Assembly: GCF_003105115.1 (NCBI RefSeq)
Contig: NZ_QETH01000001.1
Location: 1-64,000 of the forward strand
Origin: Flavobacterium sp. HTF
Lineage (GTDB): Bacteria > Bacteroidota > Bacteroidia > Flavobacteriales > Flavobacteriaceae
Length of the DNA: 64,000 bases
Reading direction: 5' to 3'
In this document: positions 7,937-14,808 of the stretch, piece after piece
Numbering within the stretch: position 1 is the first letter of the stretch
How the letters are laid out: every line of letters starts with the position of its first letter
Notes under the pieces: model-generated
What the model saw: only the letters and a program-made list of their open reading frames with translations
Told to the model about the DNA's origin: nothing
The model's database searches: none
Program-made: the position numbers and the translations under genes

Positions 7937-8911
7937 CTATTTATCAAATCCAAGAACATCTCTGACTTTCACTAAAACACCGTTAGCAACTACTGCTGCT
8001 TTTTCAGCTCCTTTTTTTAATAAAGCATCAACTTCTTCAAGGTTATTGATGTAGTAATTATATTTCTCTCTTTCTGTTTTGAATTTTTCTGTAATTAATT
8101 CAAAAAGAGCTTGTTTAGCGTGACCATAACCATAGTTTCCACCCAAATAATTGGCTCTCATTTCTGCAATCTGAGTTTCTGTAGCCAAAAGCGAATAAAT
8201 TGCAAATGCATTACAAGTATCCGGATTTTTTGGCTCTTCAAGTGGTGTACTATCCGTTTCGATGCTCATTACCTGTTTACGAAGCGTTTTATCATCCAGG
8301 AAAATATTGATAATATTGTTGGCAGATTTACTCATTTTTCCGCCATTTGTTCCCGGAATCAGCATACTGTCTTCCTGAATTTTAGCTTCAGGAATAACAA
8401 AAGTTTCTCCCATCTGATGGTTAAATCGGGACGCAACATCACGGGTAATCTCCAAATGCTGCAATTGATCTTTTCCAACCGGAACAAACTCTGCATCATA
8501 AAGCAAAATGTCTGCAGCCATTAGCATCGGGTAAGTAAAAAGCCCGGCATTGACATCATCAAGACGATCTGATTTGTCTTTGAAAGAATGTGCCAACGTC
8601 AGACGCTGAAATGGAAAAAAACAGCTCAAATACCAGGTTAATTCAGCAGTTTGTACAACATCAGATTGTCTGTAAAAAGTAACTTTATCAGGATTCAAAC
8701 CACAGGCAAGCCAGGCTGATGCTGTACTGTATGTGTTTTCTCTTAATGTTTTACCATCTTTAATCTGTGTAATCGAATGTAAATCAGCAATAAACAAAAA
8801 TGATTCGTTTGCCGGATTATTTGATAATTCGATTGCTGGAATAATTGCTCCCAACAAGTTGCCTAAATGCGGCGTTCCTGTACTCTGAACACCAGTAAGT
8901 ATTTTTGCCAT
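7937..8911 (-). CDS. trpS: Tryptophan--tRNA ligase
   Basis: 324 residues, class I aminoacyl-tRNA synthetase charging tRNA-Trp in the cytoplasm. The HIGH-type motif is TGTPHLGN (residues 11-18) and KMSKS is intact at 192-196 (GGKMSKS). The segment YPMLMAADILLYDAEFVPVGKDQLQHLEITRD is characteristic of bacterial TrpRS. The length is normal. The region just upstream of the ATG holds four tandem CGCAAAG-like units (8926-8968). Confidence 0.96.
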   Translation of the reverse strand: MAKILTGVQSTGTPHLGNLLGAIIPAIELSNNPANESFLFIADLHSITQIKDGKTLRENTYSTASAWLACGLNPDKVTFYRQSDVVQTAELTWYLSCFFPFQRLTLAHSFKDKSDRLDDVNAGLFTYPMLMAADILLYDAEFVPVGKDQLQHLEITRDVASRFNHQMGETFVIPEAKIQEDSMLIPGTNGGKMSKSANNIINIFLDDKTLRKQVMSIETDSTPLEEPKNPDTCNAFAIYSLLATETQIAEMRANYLGGNYGYGHAKQALFELITEKFKTEREKYNYYINNLEEVDALLKKGAEKAAVVANGVLVKVRDVLGFDK

Positions 8912-8925
8912 TAGTTTTGTTTCTT

Positions 8926-8968
8926 AACCGCAAAGTTCGCAAAGTTTTTCGCAAAGCCCGCAAGGTTT
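8926..8968. repeat. Cluster of four CGCAAAG-type units
   Basis: CGCAAAG occurs at 8929-8935, 8938-8944 and 8950-8956, and CGCAAGG at 8959-8965, with spacings of 9, 12 and 9 nt. It lies between trpS and plsC. A degenerate relative (CACAAAG units) occurs at about 57230-57320, suggesting a dispersed intergenic repeat. Confidence 0.5.
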
Positions 8969-8988
8969 GTTTTTTTCTTTTTGCAAAA

Positions 8989-9006
8989 ATTAGAAAGTTT
9001 TCTAAT
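8989..9006. promoter_or_regulatory. Palindrome in the divergent trpS/plsC gap
   Basis: ATTAGAAA and TTTCTAAT separated by 2 nt form an 8-bp dyad. A second, wider inverted repeat, GTCAGATTT at 9013-9021 and AAATCTGAC at 9056-9064, lies next to it. Either may bind a regulator; neither has a T run. Confidence 0.3.
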
Positions 9007-9095
9007 ATTTCTGTCAGATTTCGTGTTTATTTTAAGTTTAAACCAATAATCTAAAAAATCTGACGGACTAAAATCTATATTCACTTCTGTTTTCT

Positions 9096-9103
9096 TACTT
9101 TTG
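9096..9103 (+). promoter_or_regulatory. TAnnTTTG element 5 nt from the plsC start
   Basis: TACTTTTG ends 5 nt before the ATG at 9109, so transcription would begin at or just before the start codon. A clear TTG at the usual upstream distance is not seen, so confidence is moderate. Confidence 0.45.
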
Positions 9104-9108
9104 AAACC

Positions 9109-9861
9109 ATGAAAGGAATAAAAATTGTTTTTTGGATCTTGTGGCGTATCTGGTTTTACATCTTAATGGCCATTCCGATATTGATTATGCTGCCGTTTTT
9201 GGTGATTTCAATTTTAACCGAAAGTGGTTATCCGTATTTTTTTAAGATGGCCCGTATCTGGGCAAAATTCATTCTTTTCGGAATGGGATTTTATTATAAA
9301 ATTAAACGGGAACAAAAGCTCGAAAAGCATAAAAGCTACATGATTGTTGCCAATCATACTTCAATGACAGACATTATGCTCACGCTTGCCATTATTAAAA
9401 ACCCGTTTGTTTTTGTTGGAAAAAAGGAACTTGTAAAAATTCCGCTGTTTGGATTTTTCTATAAAAGAACCTGTATTTTGGTGGACAGGAATTCATCAAA
9501 AAGTAAAAACGAGGTTTTCAAACGTGCACAAAGCCGTCTGAATCAGGGGTTAAGTATTTGTATTTTTCCTGAGGGAGGAGTTCCGGATGATGAATCAATT
9601 TTGCTTGATGAGTTCAAAGACGGAGCTTTCCGGTTAGCTATTGATCATCAGATTCCAATTGTTCCGATTGTTTATGCAGACAATAAAGAACGATTTTCTT
9701 ATACTTTTTTGAGCGGAAGCCCGGGAATAATGCGTGGAAGAATATTGAGTTTTATTGACACTAAAGGACTGACAGGGGATAACAGAAAAGAGCTAAGAGA
9801 CCAGGTCAGACAACTGATTTACAAAGGATTGCTTCAGTTTAAGAAAACAGACCAAAACTAA
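9109..9861 (+). CDS. 1-acyl-glycerol-3-phosphate acyltransferase (PlsC family)
   Basis: 250 residues. The family transfers an acyl chain to lysophosphatidic acid or a related acceptor at the inner membrane. The N-terminus has a strong hydrophobic helix pair (about 6-40). The catalytic NHxxxxD motif is NHTSMTD at 82-88 and the substrate motif FPEGG is at 153-157; a further block PIVPIVYADN follows. A second PlsC-type gene occurs at 54549, so the two may differ in acceptor or acyl chain; one may act on ornithine or aminolipids, which this sequence cannot decide. Confidence 0.88.
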   Translation: MKGIKIVFWILWRIWFYILMAIPILIMLPFLVISILTESGYPYFFKMARIWAKFILFGMGFYYKIKREQKLEKHKSYMIVANHTSMTDIMLTLAIIKNPFVFVGKKELVKIPLFGFFYKRTCILVDRNSSKSKNEVFKRAQSRLNQGLSICIFPEGGVPDDESILLDEFKDGAFRLAIDHQIPIVPIVYADNKERFSYTFLSGSPGIMRGRILSFIDTKGLTGDNRKELRDQVRQLIYKGLLQFKKTDQN

Positions 9862-9876
9862 ATATTTTAAAATAAT

Positions 9877-9913
9877 AAACCCGGCACAGAGTATGAATCA
9901 TGCCGGGTTTTCT
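9877..9913. terminator. Terminator after plsC, also facing the small leftward unit
   Basis: A 9-bp GC-rich stem (9878-9886 with 9901-9909) with a 14-nt loop and T-rich tail on the plus strand; on the minus strand it would stop the transcript starting near 10100. Confidence 0.8.
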
Positions 9914-9946
9914 TTTGAATTTAAAACCCCTTTTATATTCAAAAAT

Positions 9947-10051
9947 TTATCGTTGAATTATTTTTTCAGAAATAAAACGCAATACTTTTTTAATCTTTTT
10001 TCTGGTTATTTTGCGGTTTTTAATAAGCAACTGCACTATTTTCTCCTTCAT
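9947..10051 (-). CDS. Putative 34-residue basic peptide
   Basis: A short leftward frame from ATG at 10051 to TAA at 9947, encoding 34 residues. It is strongly basic (about 13 Lys/Arg) and amphipathic, alternating Ile/Val/Leu with Lys/Arg, with a central ITRKKIKKV stretch. It lies about 50 nt downstream of a promoter-like motif (10107-10142) and upstream of the terminator at 9877-9913, so it sits in a complete transcription unit. No clear Shine-Dalgarno. It may be a small membrane-active or nucleic-acid-binding peptide, or the transcript may be non-coding. Confidence 0.35.
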   Translation of the reverse strand: MKEKIVQLLIKNRKITRKKIKKVLRFISEKIIQR

Positions 10052-10106
10052 AATTAAAAACATTTACGGTTAATAATTGACTTAGAAAAGTCTTGCAATA
10101 ACGAGA

Positions 10107-10142
10107 TAATTATTAGATAACTAAAAATAAAAAAGGTTGCGT
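10107..10142 (-). promoter_or_regulatory. Bipartite promoter-like motif, copy B
   Basis: On the minus strand ACGCAACC (10142-10135), a T-rich spacer, then ATCTAATAATTA (10118-10107). The -35-like part contains the AAC core usual for ECF sigma factors. The same motif at the same internal spacing occurs at 10281-10316. It precedes the 34-residue frame. Confidence 0.5.
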
Positions 10143-10164
10143 CTAAAAGATGATTTTTTTAAAA

Positions 10165-10275
10165 AATAATAAAAACCCGTCAGTATAAAACTAACGGATT
10201 TCTATTGAACTTAACCAACCAAATTTCGTGAAACAATGTTAATGAGGGTATTATGGCGCATGCCCTACATATTTA
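10165..10275 (-). ncRNA. Predicted short transcript of about 100 nt
   Basis: Bounded by a promoter-like motif (10281-10316) and a terminator (10173-10204), this leftward stretch has no reading frame beyond 16 codons (10261-10211). It could be a small RNA. There is no similarity to a known RNA family that I can recognise, and no expression evidence. Confidence 0.3.
10173..10204 (-). terminator. Terminator of the short leftward unit A
   Basis: On the minus strand CCGTTAGT, a 5-nt loop and ACTGACGG form an 8-bp stem with one mismatch, followed by a T-rich tail. Confidence 0.6.
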
Positions 10276-10280
10276 GCTTC

Positions 10281-10316
10281 TATTTATCAGATTGATATTT
10301 TAAAAAAAGGTTGCGT
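10281..10316 (-). promoter_or_regulatory. Bipartite promoter-like motif, copy A
   Basis: On the minus strand ACGCAACC (10316-10309), spacer, ATCTGATAAATA (10292-10281). It agrees with copy B in both boxes and in the 16-nt distance between them, while the spacer between them differs. Confidence 0.5.
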
Positions 10317-10383
10317 ATTTTTTTGAAAGTTTTGAACTAGATGAATTAAGTTTGTCAGGGATAAACAATTTAAGCCAAAAAAA

Positions 10384-10410
10384 AAAGTCTGCAACCTGCA
10401 GACTTTTATT
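10384..10410 (-). terminator. recA terminator
   Basis: On the minus strand AGTCTGCAGG/CCTGCAGACT-type stem centred at 10396 followed by a run of at least nine T. Confidence 0.8.
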
Positions 10411-10413
10411 ATT

Positions 10414-11421
10414 TTAAGCGTTAGCTAATTCTTTTATATGATTTTTGATTTTAATCTCTAATTCATCAGCTAATTCAGGATTGTCTTTAATTAATGCTTT
10501 TACGGCATCACGGCCCTGTCCTAATTTGGTATCACCGTAGCTAAACCATGATCCTGCTTTTTTAACGATTTCAAATTCAACCGCTAAATCAAGAATTTCA
10601 CCAGTTTTAGAAACTCCTTCTCCGTACATGATGTCGAATTCTGCAGTTTTAAACGGCGGAGCCACTTTATTTTTAACGACTTTTACTTTCGTCCTGTTTC
10701 CGATTACGTTCTCACCGTCTTTAATCTGAGAAGAACGACGGATGTCTAAACGTACAGAAGCATAGAATTTTAAGGCGTTACCTCCCGTTGTAGTTTCAGG
10801 ATTTCCGAACATTACACCAATTTTCTCTCTCAGCTGGTTGATAAAGAAAACAGTACAATTTGTTTTGCTGATTGTTCCGGTTAATTTTCTTAATGCCTGA
10901 GACATCAAACGTGCGTGTAGACCCATTTTAGAATCTCCCATTTCACCTTCGATTTCACTTTTTGGTGTTAAAGCTGCAACAGAGTCAATTACAACAATGT
11001 CTATAGCTCCGGAACGAATTAGATTTTCGGCAATTTCTAATGCCTGCTCACCGTTGTCTGGCTGAGAAATAATCAGGTTTTCGATATCTACGCCTAATTT
11101 TTCCGCATAATTTCTGTCAAATGCATGTTCAGCATCTATAAAAGCAGCAATTCCACCGGCTTTTTGAGCCTCTGCAATTGCGTGTAACGTAAGTGTGGTC
11201 TTACCAGAAGATTCCGGTCCGTATATTTCGATAATCCTTCCTTTTGGGTAACCGTTTACTCCAAGAGCCAAATCAACACCAAGAGAACCAGAAGAAATTG
11301 TTTCTACCTCTACAATGGCTTTGTCGCCCATTTTCATTACGGTTCCTTTTCCGTAGGTTTTATCAAGTTTGTCAAGCGTTAACTGTAACGCTTTTAATTT
11401 GGCTTCTTTGTCTGAACTCAT
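10414..11421 (-). CDS. recA: Recombinase RecA
   Basis: 335 residues. RecA forms the nucleoprotein filament for homologous recombination and SOS induction. Walker [10 protein letters not shown] lies at 68-76, Walker B region [11 protein letters not shown] follows, and the L1/L2 DNA-binding loops are visible ([24 protein letters not shown] and [27 protein letters not shown]). The C-terminal tail is short and less acidic than in Enterobacteria. It is monocistronic, with its own terminator. No LexA-type box is evident to me in the upstream 150 nt. Confidence 0.98.
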   Translation of the reverse strand: MSSDKEAKLKALQLTLDKLDKTYGKGTVMKMGDKAIVEVETISSGSLGVDLALGVNGYPKGRIIEIYGPESSGKTTLTLHAIAEAQKAGGIAAFIDAEHAFDRNYAEKLGVDIENLIISQPDNGEQALEIAENLIRSGAIDIVVIDSVAALTPKSEIEGEMGDSKMGLHARLMSQALRKLTGTISKTNCTVFFINQLREKIGVMFGNPETTTGGNALKFYASVRLDIRRSSQIKDGENVIGNRTKVKVVKNKVAPPFKTAEFDIMYGEGVSKTGEILDLAVEFEIVKKAGSWFSYGDTKLGQGRDAVKALIKDNPELADELEIKIKNHIKELANA

Positions 11422-11572
11422 CTTTTCTTAAATTATCTAAATGGTTATTTTAGCCGTCAAAAAACAAAGAGGAAAGTTTTCCTGCTTTTTTGAGCGACTT
11501 ATAATTTTGTAAAAATACTTCTTTTTTTGAAGTTTGATTGTCTCAAATTGTTACAAATTGCAACAATTTACA

Positions 11573-12082
11573 CTATAAAAACAAAGCCTTTAATTCTGTG
11601 GCATCAGAAGGTTTCATTTTTCCGGCAAGTACTAAACTCAATTGTTTACGGCGCAAAGCGGCATCAAAACGCTGAATTTCTAATTCGGTTTCAGGTACAA
11701 TTGCAGGAACTTCTACGGGTCTTCCGGTATCATCAACAGCTACAAATGTATAAATAGCCTCATTGGCTTTTGTTCTGCTTCCGGATTCGCGGTCTTCTAC
11801 CCAGACATCTATAAAAACTTCCATGGAACTTTTGAAAGAGCGGGATACTTTTGCTTCAACGGTAACAACACTTCCTAACGAAATTGCTCTGTTGAAAGCG
11901 ACATGATTTACAGATGCCGTAACTACTATTCGGCGTGAATGTCTGCGGGCCGCAATACTAGCCGCGCGATCCATTCTGGCTAATAATTCACCACCAAAAA
12001 GATTGTTTAAAGGATTTGTTTCGCTAGGCAAAACTAAATCTGTTAAAATAGTAAGAGACTCTGCAGGATGTTTTGAATTCAT
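11573..12082 (-). CDS. Acyl-CoA thioesterase, hotdog fold (YciA/BACH type)
   Basis: 169 residues, single hotdog domain. The N-terminal segment ETNPLNNLFGGELLARMDRAASIAARRHS carries the Asn and Asp residues typical of the YciA/cytosolic acyl-CoA hydrolase group, and SVNHVAFNRAISLGSVVTVEAKVSRSFKSSMEVFIDVWVED is the conserved core. It hydrolyses acyl-CoA to free acid and CoA in the cytoplasm. It follows the DoxX and holB genes on the same strand but is 111 nt from the nearer one, so may be separately transcribed. Confidence 0.9.
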   Translation of the reverse strand: MNSKHPAESLTILTDLVLPSETNPLNNLFGGELLARMDRAASIAARRHSRRIVVTASVNHVAFNRAISLGSVVTVEAKVSRSFKSSMEVFIDVWVEDRESGSRTKANEAIYTFVAVDDTGRPVEVPAIVPETELEIQRFDAALRRKQLSLVLAGKMKPSDATELKALFL

Positions 12083-12193
12083 TTTTTTAATGTAAAATTT
12101 TATTTTTTGCCATATTTCAAGGATTAAAAAATTTAAAATAGATAAAGAAATCCTTTAAATCAGTGGCTTATTTTTAAATAATTTTCGGTTTAT

Positions 12194-12577
12194 TTAATTC
12201 AACCAGTAAACAGCCATTACGGCTGGGATAAAATATATAACAATGGTTCTTGCACCATCATAATCTTTGGCTAATCGTTGACCGAAAAGCATCATTAACA
12301 AACATATACAGGAAAAAATAGCGCCATAAAAACCAAACTCACGGCCGCTGTCTGTAAGTAATTGTATCACTCCTACAACACATAAAATTCCAGAAATTAA
12401 TTCTAAAATCAGAAGGTGGAGAAGTGCCAGCGGAACCTGGTTTTTGAGAATGGTTTTAGAAAAATGTTCTTTTAACCAGTTAACATTATCTTTCCAGTAA
12501 AAAATTTTCTCATAGCCTGATTGTAAAAAAGTTAAGGCCAAAAAAATCAAAAGTAAAATTGAAGCAACATTGGTCAT
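12194..12577 (-). CDS. DoxX-like membrane protein
   Basis: 127 residues with four predicted membrane helices (about 4-22, 50-73, 78-100, 108-126) in the DoxX pattern, including an early FLQSGYEKIFYW segment and a conserved charged loop (LAKDYDGA) before the last helix. The start codon is only 6 nt downstream of the holB stop, so the two are almost certainly co-transcribed. Its biochemical role is not established; DoxX relatives are loosely linked to redox processes at the membrane. Confidence 0.75.
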   Translation of the reverse strand: MTNVASILLLIFLALTFLQSGYEKIFYWKDNVNWLKEHFSKTILKNQVPLALLHLLILELISGILCVVGVIQLLTDSGREFGFYGAIFSCICLLMMLFGQRLAKDYDGARTIVIYFIPAVMAVYWLN

Positions 12578-12583
12578 TACAAA

Positions 12584-13732
12584 TTATTTTTTATGAATTA
12601 AACGTGTGAGCTTTATGGATAAATCGGTCAAAATTATTTTTGCATTTCCGTTTCTTTCAATATGATACATCGCATCAGAAAGTTCTTTGAAAATGTCATG
12701 TATGTTATTCCCATTCACAAAGGGTGCAAAATTTTCTAGTTTGAATTTGTCGACTTTTGGTTCAATATAAACTAATTGAGGCGCCTGATAATTCAGTAAA
12801 AGTGCCTGTCTGAACATTTCGATACAAAACTGAATGAATTTTTTCTGGCTTTCACGGCCGAGTGATGCTATTTCTTCGCTCCAGGAAATCAGATCCTGAA
12901 TGGCGGCCGCATTTCCTTTTGCCCTAAAAGCAGCACGTACCCAATTGACAAACCATTGTTCAAAAGGATATTCGGAGTCGTCTTGATTTAATAAAGAAAG
13001 CGCTTTATTGAAATTTCCCTGAGCCTGATGTGCAATTTTGAGCGCTAAATTCTGATCAATACTTTCCTTAGAAACCAAAGCCTGTGCAATTACATTTTCC
13101 GGCAATGCACTAAAGTGAATTACCTGGCAACGGGAACGAATGGTCTGGATAATATCTTCTTCATTTTCAGAAATCAGAATAAAAATGGTTTTATCAGATG
13201 GTTCTTCTAATAGTTTTAATAATTTGTTGGATGCTGCGATATTCATTTTATCGGCCATCCAGATAATCATAATTTTGTAGCCGCCTTCGTATGATTTCAA
13301 CGCAAGCGATTTTAAAACTTCCTGTGCATCTTCTACCCTTATTTCTCCTTGTTTGTTCTGAACGCCCAAAACTTTATACCAGTCAAATAATCCTCCGTAA
13401 GGCATTTCCTGGATAAAAGTTCGCCAGTCCTGAATGAAATCTAAACTTTTCGGTTTTGTTTTTACGTCTTCAGTTGTTACTGTCGGATAAATAAAATGCA
13501 GATCGGGATGCGAAATGTTTTCAAACTTAAGATTGCAGGAATCATTTCCGTTTGAATTTTCATTTCCGGTATTGCTGCATAAAATGTATTGTGCATAAGC
13601 AATAGCAGTTGATAGTGTGCCACTTCCTTCCGGCCCGACAAATAATTGTGCATGCGGAATTCTTCCGGAAGATGCACTTTTTATCAAGTGACTTTTGATG
13701 TAATCCTGACCTAAAATTTGAGAAAATTGCAT
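12584..13732 (-). CDS. holB: DNA polymerase III subunit delta'
   Basis: 382 residues, AAA+ clamp-loader subunit. The start ILGQDYIKSHLIKSASSGRIPHAQLFVGPEGSGT is the delta' N-terminus; the P-loop ends in GSGT without the Lys of an active Walker A, as expected for a subunit that does not hydrolyse ATP. KIMIIWMADKMNIAASNKLLKLLEEPSDKTIFILISE and IIQTIRSRCQVIHF are the conserved Walker B-like and sensor regions. The four-Cys zinc module of many bacterial homologues is reduced: only two Cys remain between residues 50 and 70. A strong TTG/TAnnTTTG promoter lies directly at the ATG. Confidence 0.92.
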   Translation of the reverse strand: MQFSQILGQDYIKSHLIKSASSGRIPHAQLFVGPEGSGTLSTAIAYAQYILCSNTGNENSNGNDSCNLKFENISHPDLHFIYPTVTTEDVKTKPKSLDFIQDWRTFIQEMPYGGLFDWYKVLGVQNKQGEIRVEDAQEVLKSLALKSYEGGYKIMIIWMADKMNIAASNKLLKLLEEPSDKTIFILISENEEDIIQTIRSRCQVIHFSALPENVIAQALVSKESIDQNLALKIAHQAQGNFNKALSLLNQDDSEYPFEQWFVNWVRAAFRAKGNAAAIQDLISWSEEIASLGRESQKKFIQFCIEMFRQALLLNYQAPQLVYIEPKVDKFKLENFAPFVNGNNIHDIFKELSDAMYHIERNGNAKIILTDLSIKLTRLIHKK

Positions 13733-13736
13733 GAAG

Positions 13737-13764
13737 CAAAGATATAAGAAAATGATGTAGGCAA
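13737..13764 (-). promoter_or_regulatory. Promoter with leaderless geometry for holB
   Basis: On the minus strand TTG (13764-13762), 17-nt spacer, TATCTTTG (13744-13737), then 4 nt and the ATG at 13732. Confidence 0.6.
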
Positions 13765-14105
13765 AAATTTTCGGAATAAAGAATAATTATGACCCTGTTT
13801 TTTTGTTTTCAAAAACTATTTTTCAGTTCAAATGTTTATTTTTTTTCTGTCATCTTTTATCAACACTGCATCCATTTGGTGAGATATTAAGATTTTTTTG
13901 TTAATAGTTTTTACAAAATTATTGAAAACATGTCTTTTTTTTATATACAATAATGCGTAAAGTTGTAATATAACTATTCCGTTTCTTACAATAAAAAATT
14001 TTAACAAAATTAACAAAAAACTCGGCGAAACGCATATTTTCTCGACCTGCGACCATTTTTTAAGGTAATTTTAAGGGCAATTTTTCAAAAAAAAAAACAT
14101 TAAAG
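13765..14105. other. Divergent intergenic region upstream of the gliding operon
   Basis: About 340 nt of very AT-rich sequence with long T and A tracts; no convincing coding frame, RNA gene or repeat. It separates holB (leftward) from the gliding operon (rightward) and is a natural place for regulation, but I see no specific operator. Confidence 0.5.
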
Positions 14106-14135
14106 TTGCGATTTAACATAATTTATATATTTTTG
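14106..14135 (+). promoter_or_regulatory. Promoter of the sprB-type gliding operon
   Basis: TTG at 14106-14108, exactly 19 nt, TATTTTTG at 14128-14135: a full match to the Bacteroidetes consensus. Start site near 14142, about 26 nt before the first ATG. No comparable promoter is evident before the later genes, consistent with one long transcript of about 31 kb. Confidence 0.75.
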
Positions 14136-14167
14136 TTTGCATCAACAACCAATTTTAAATAGAATTT

Positions 14168-14620
14168 ATGAAAGGGAAAATTATTTTTTTTAGTTTATTT
14201 TTTATCTTAACTACTGCAGCAGCTTCTGCTCAGGCTAAGAACGCTCCAAGAAGTATTATTAGTACAACTGCACTTATTCGCAAATACCACGATCAAAAAG
14301 AATTGAGCGGTATGCAAAAAGGTGAACTTTTAGAATTGTACATTGAGCGTATTAAAGTATTAGTTAAAACCCTTCCTTACATCGCTTTGGTTACTAAGCC
14401 AGGAGTTACAATGGCTGACTTAGGTATTCCGGACGATAGTGAGCACAAAAAAGTTTTAGATAATCAGGCAGTAGGTACATCTGCATTTTTGGATACTACA
14501 GTAGAGTTCCAAAGAAAAATGATGCCATACTCTGATAAAGGAAACTTAATCGCAGCTATTTTATTTTACGAAAGCACATTAAAATCTTTACACGAGTTCA
14601 ACGACCTGAACGAAATGTAA
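14168..14620 (+). CDS. First gene of gliding operon, exported protein of unknown function
   Basis: 150 residues with a type I signal peptide (MKGKIIFFSLFFILTTAAASAQA). The mature part is largely helical (RKYHDQKELSGMQKGELLELYIERIKVLVKTLPYIAL) with no Cys and no lipobox. In F. johnsoniae the seven-gene sprB operon also begins with small genes of this kind; the names remF and remG have been used for members of that operon, but I cannot map them to individual genes with confidence, so no symbol is given. Gap to the next gene is 188 nt and holds hairpins. Confidence 0.75.
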   Translation: MKGKIIFFSLFFILTTAAASAQAKNAPRSIISTTALIRKYHDQKELSGMQKGELLELYIERIKVLVKTLPYIALVTKPGVTMADLGIPDDSEHKKVLDNQAVGTSAFLDTTVEFQRKMMPYSDKGNLIAAILFYESTLKSLHEFNDLNEM

Positions 14621-14638
14621 TAATTTGAAAATATTTTA

Positions 14639-14756
14639 AAACCTTTTCCGGAAAGTTTACGTAAGTGTAATCAATCTGGGGAAAGATTAAAAAATAATAA
14701 CTCGTTCTCGAAGAATCTGAAATCATTTCAGAAAATTCGGGAAGAGTTTTTATCAT
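14639..14756 (+). promoter_or_regulatory. Intercistronic hairpins in the gliding operon
   Basis: Two structures follow the first gene: a short dyad around TTTCCGGAAA (14645-14654), and a long imperfect hairpin at about 14698-14749 whose core TCTGAAAT/ATTTCAGA (14716-14731) is flanked by AACTC/GAGTT and ends in a T run. The second resembles an intrinsic terminator and could attenuate transcription into the large downstream genes or mark a processing site. Confidence 0.45.
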
Positions 14757-14808
14757 ATTAAGAATACGCATATCCCAAATTTATTTTTAACCCTAATACC
14801 ACCTTACC

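Noticed and set aside
13828-14016. 62-codon leftward frame upstream of the gliding operon
   Set aside because: Composition is that of random AT-rich sequence, no ribosome binding site, no domain.
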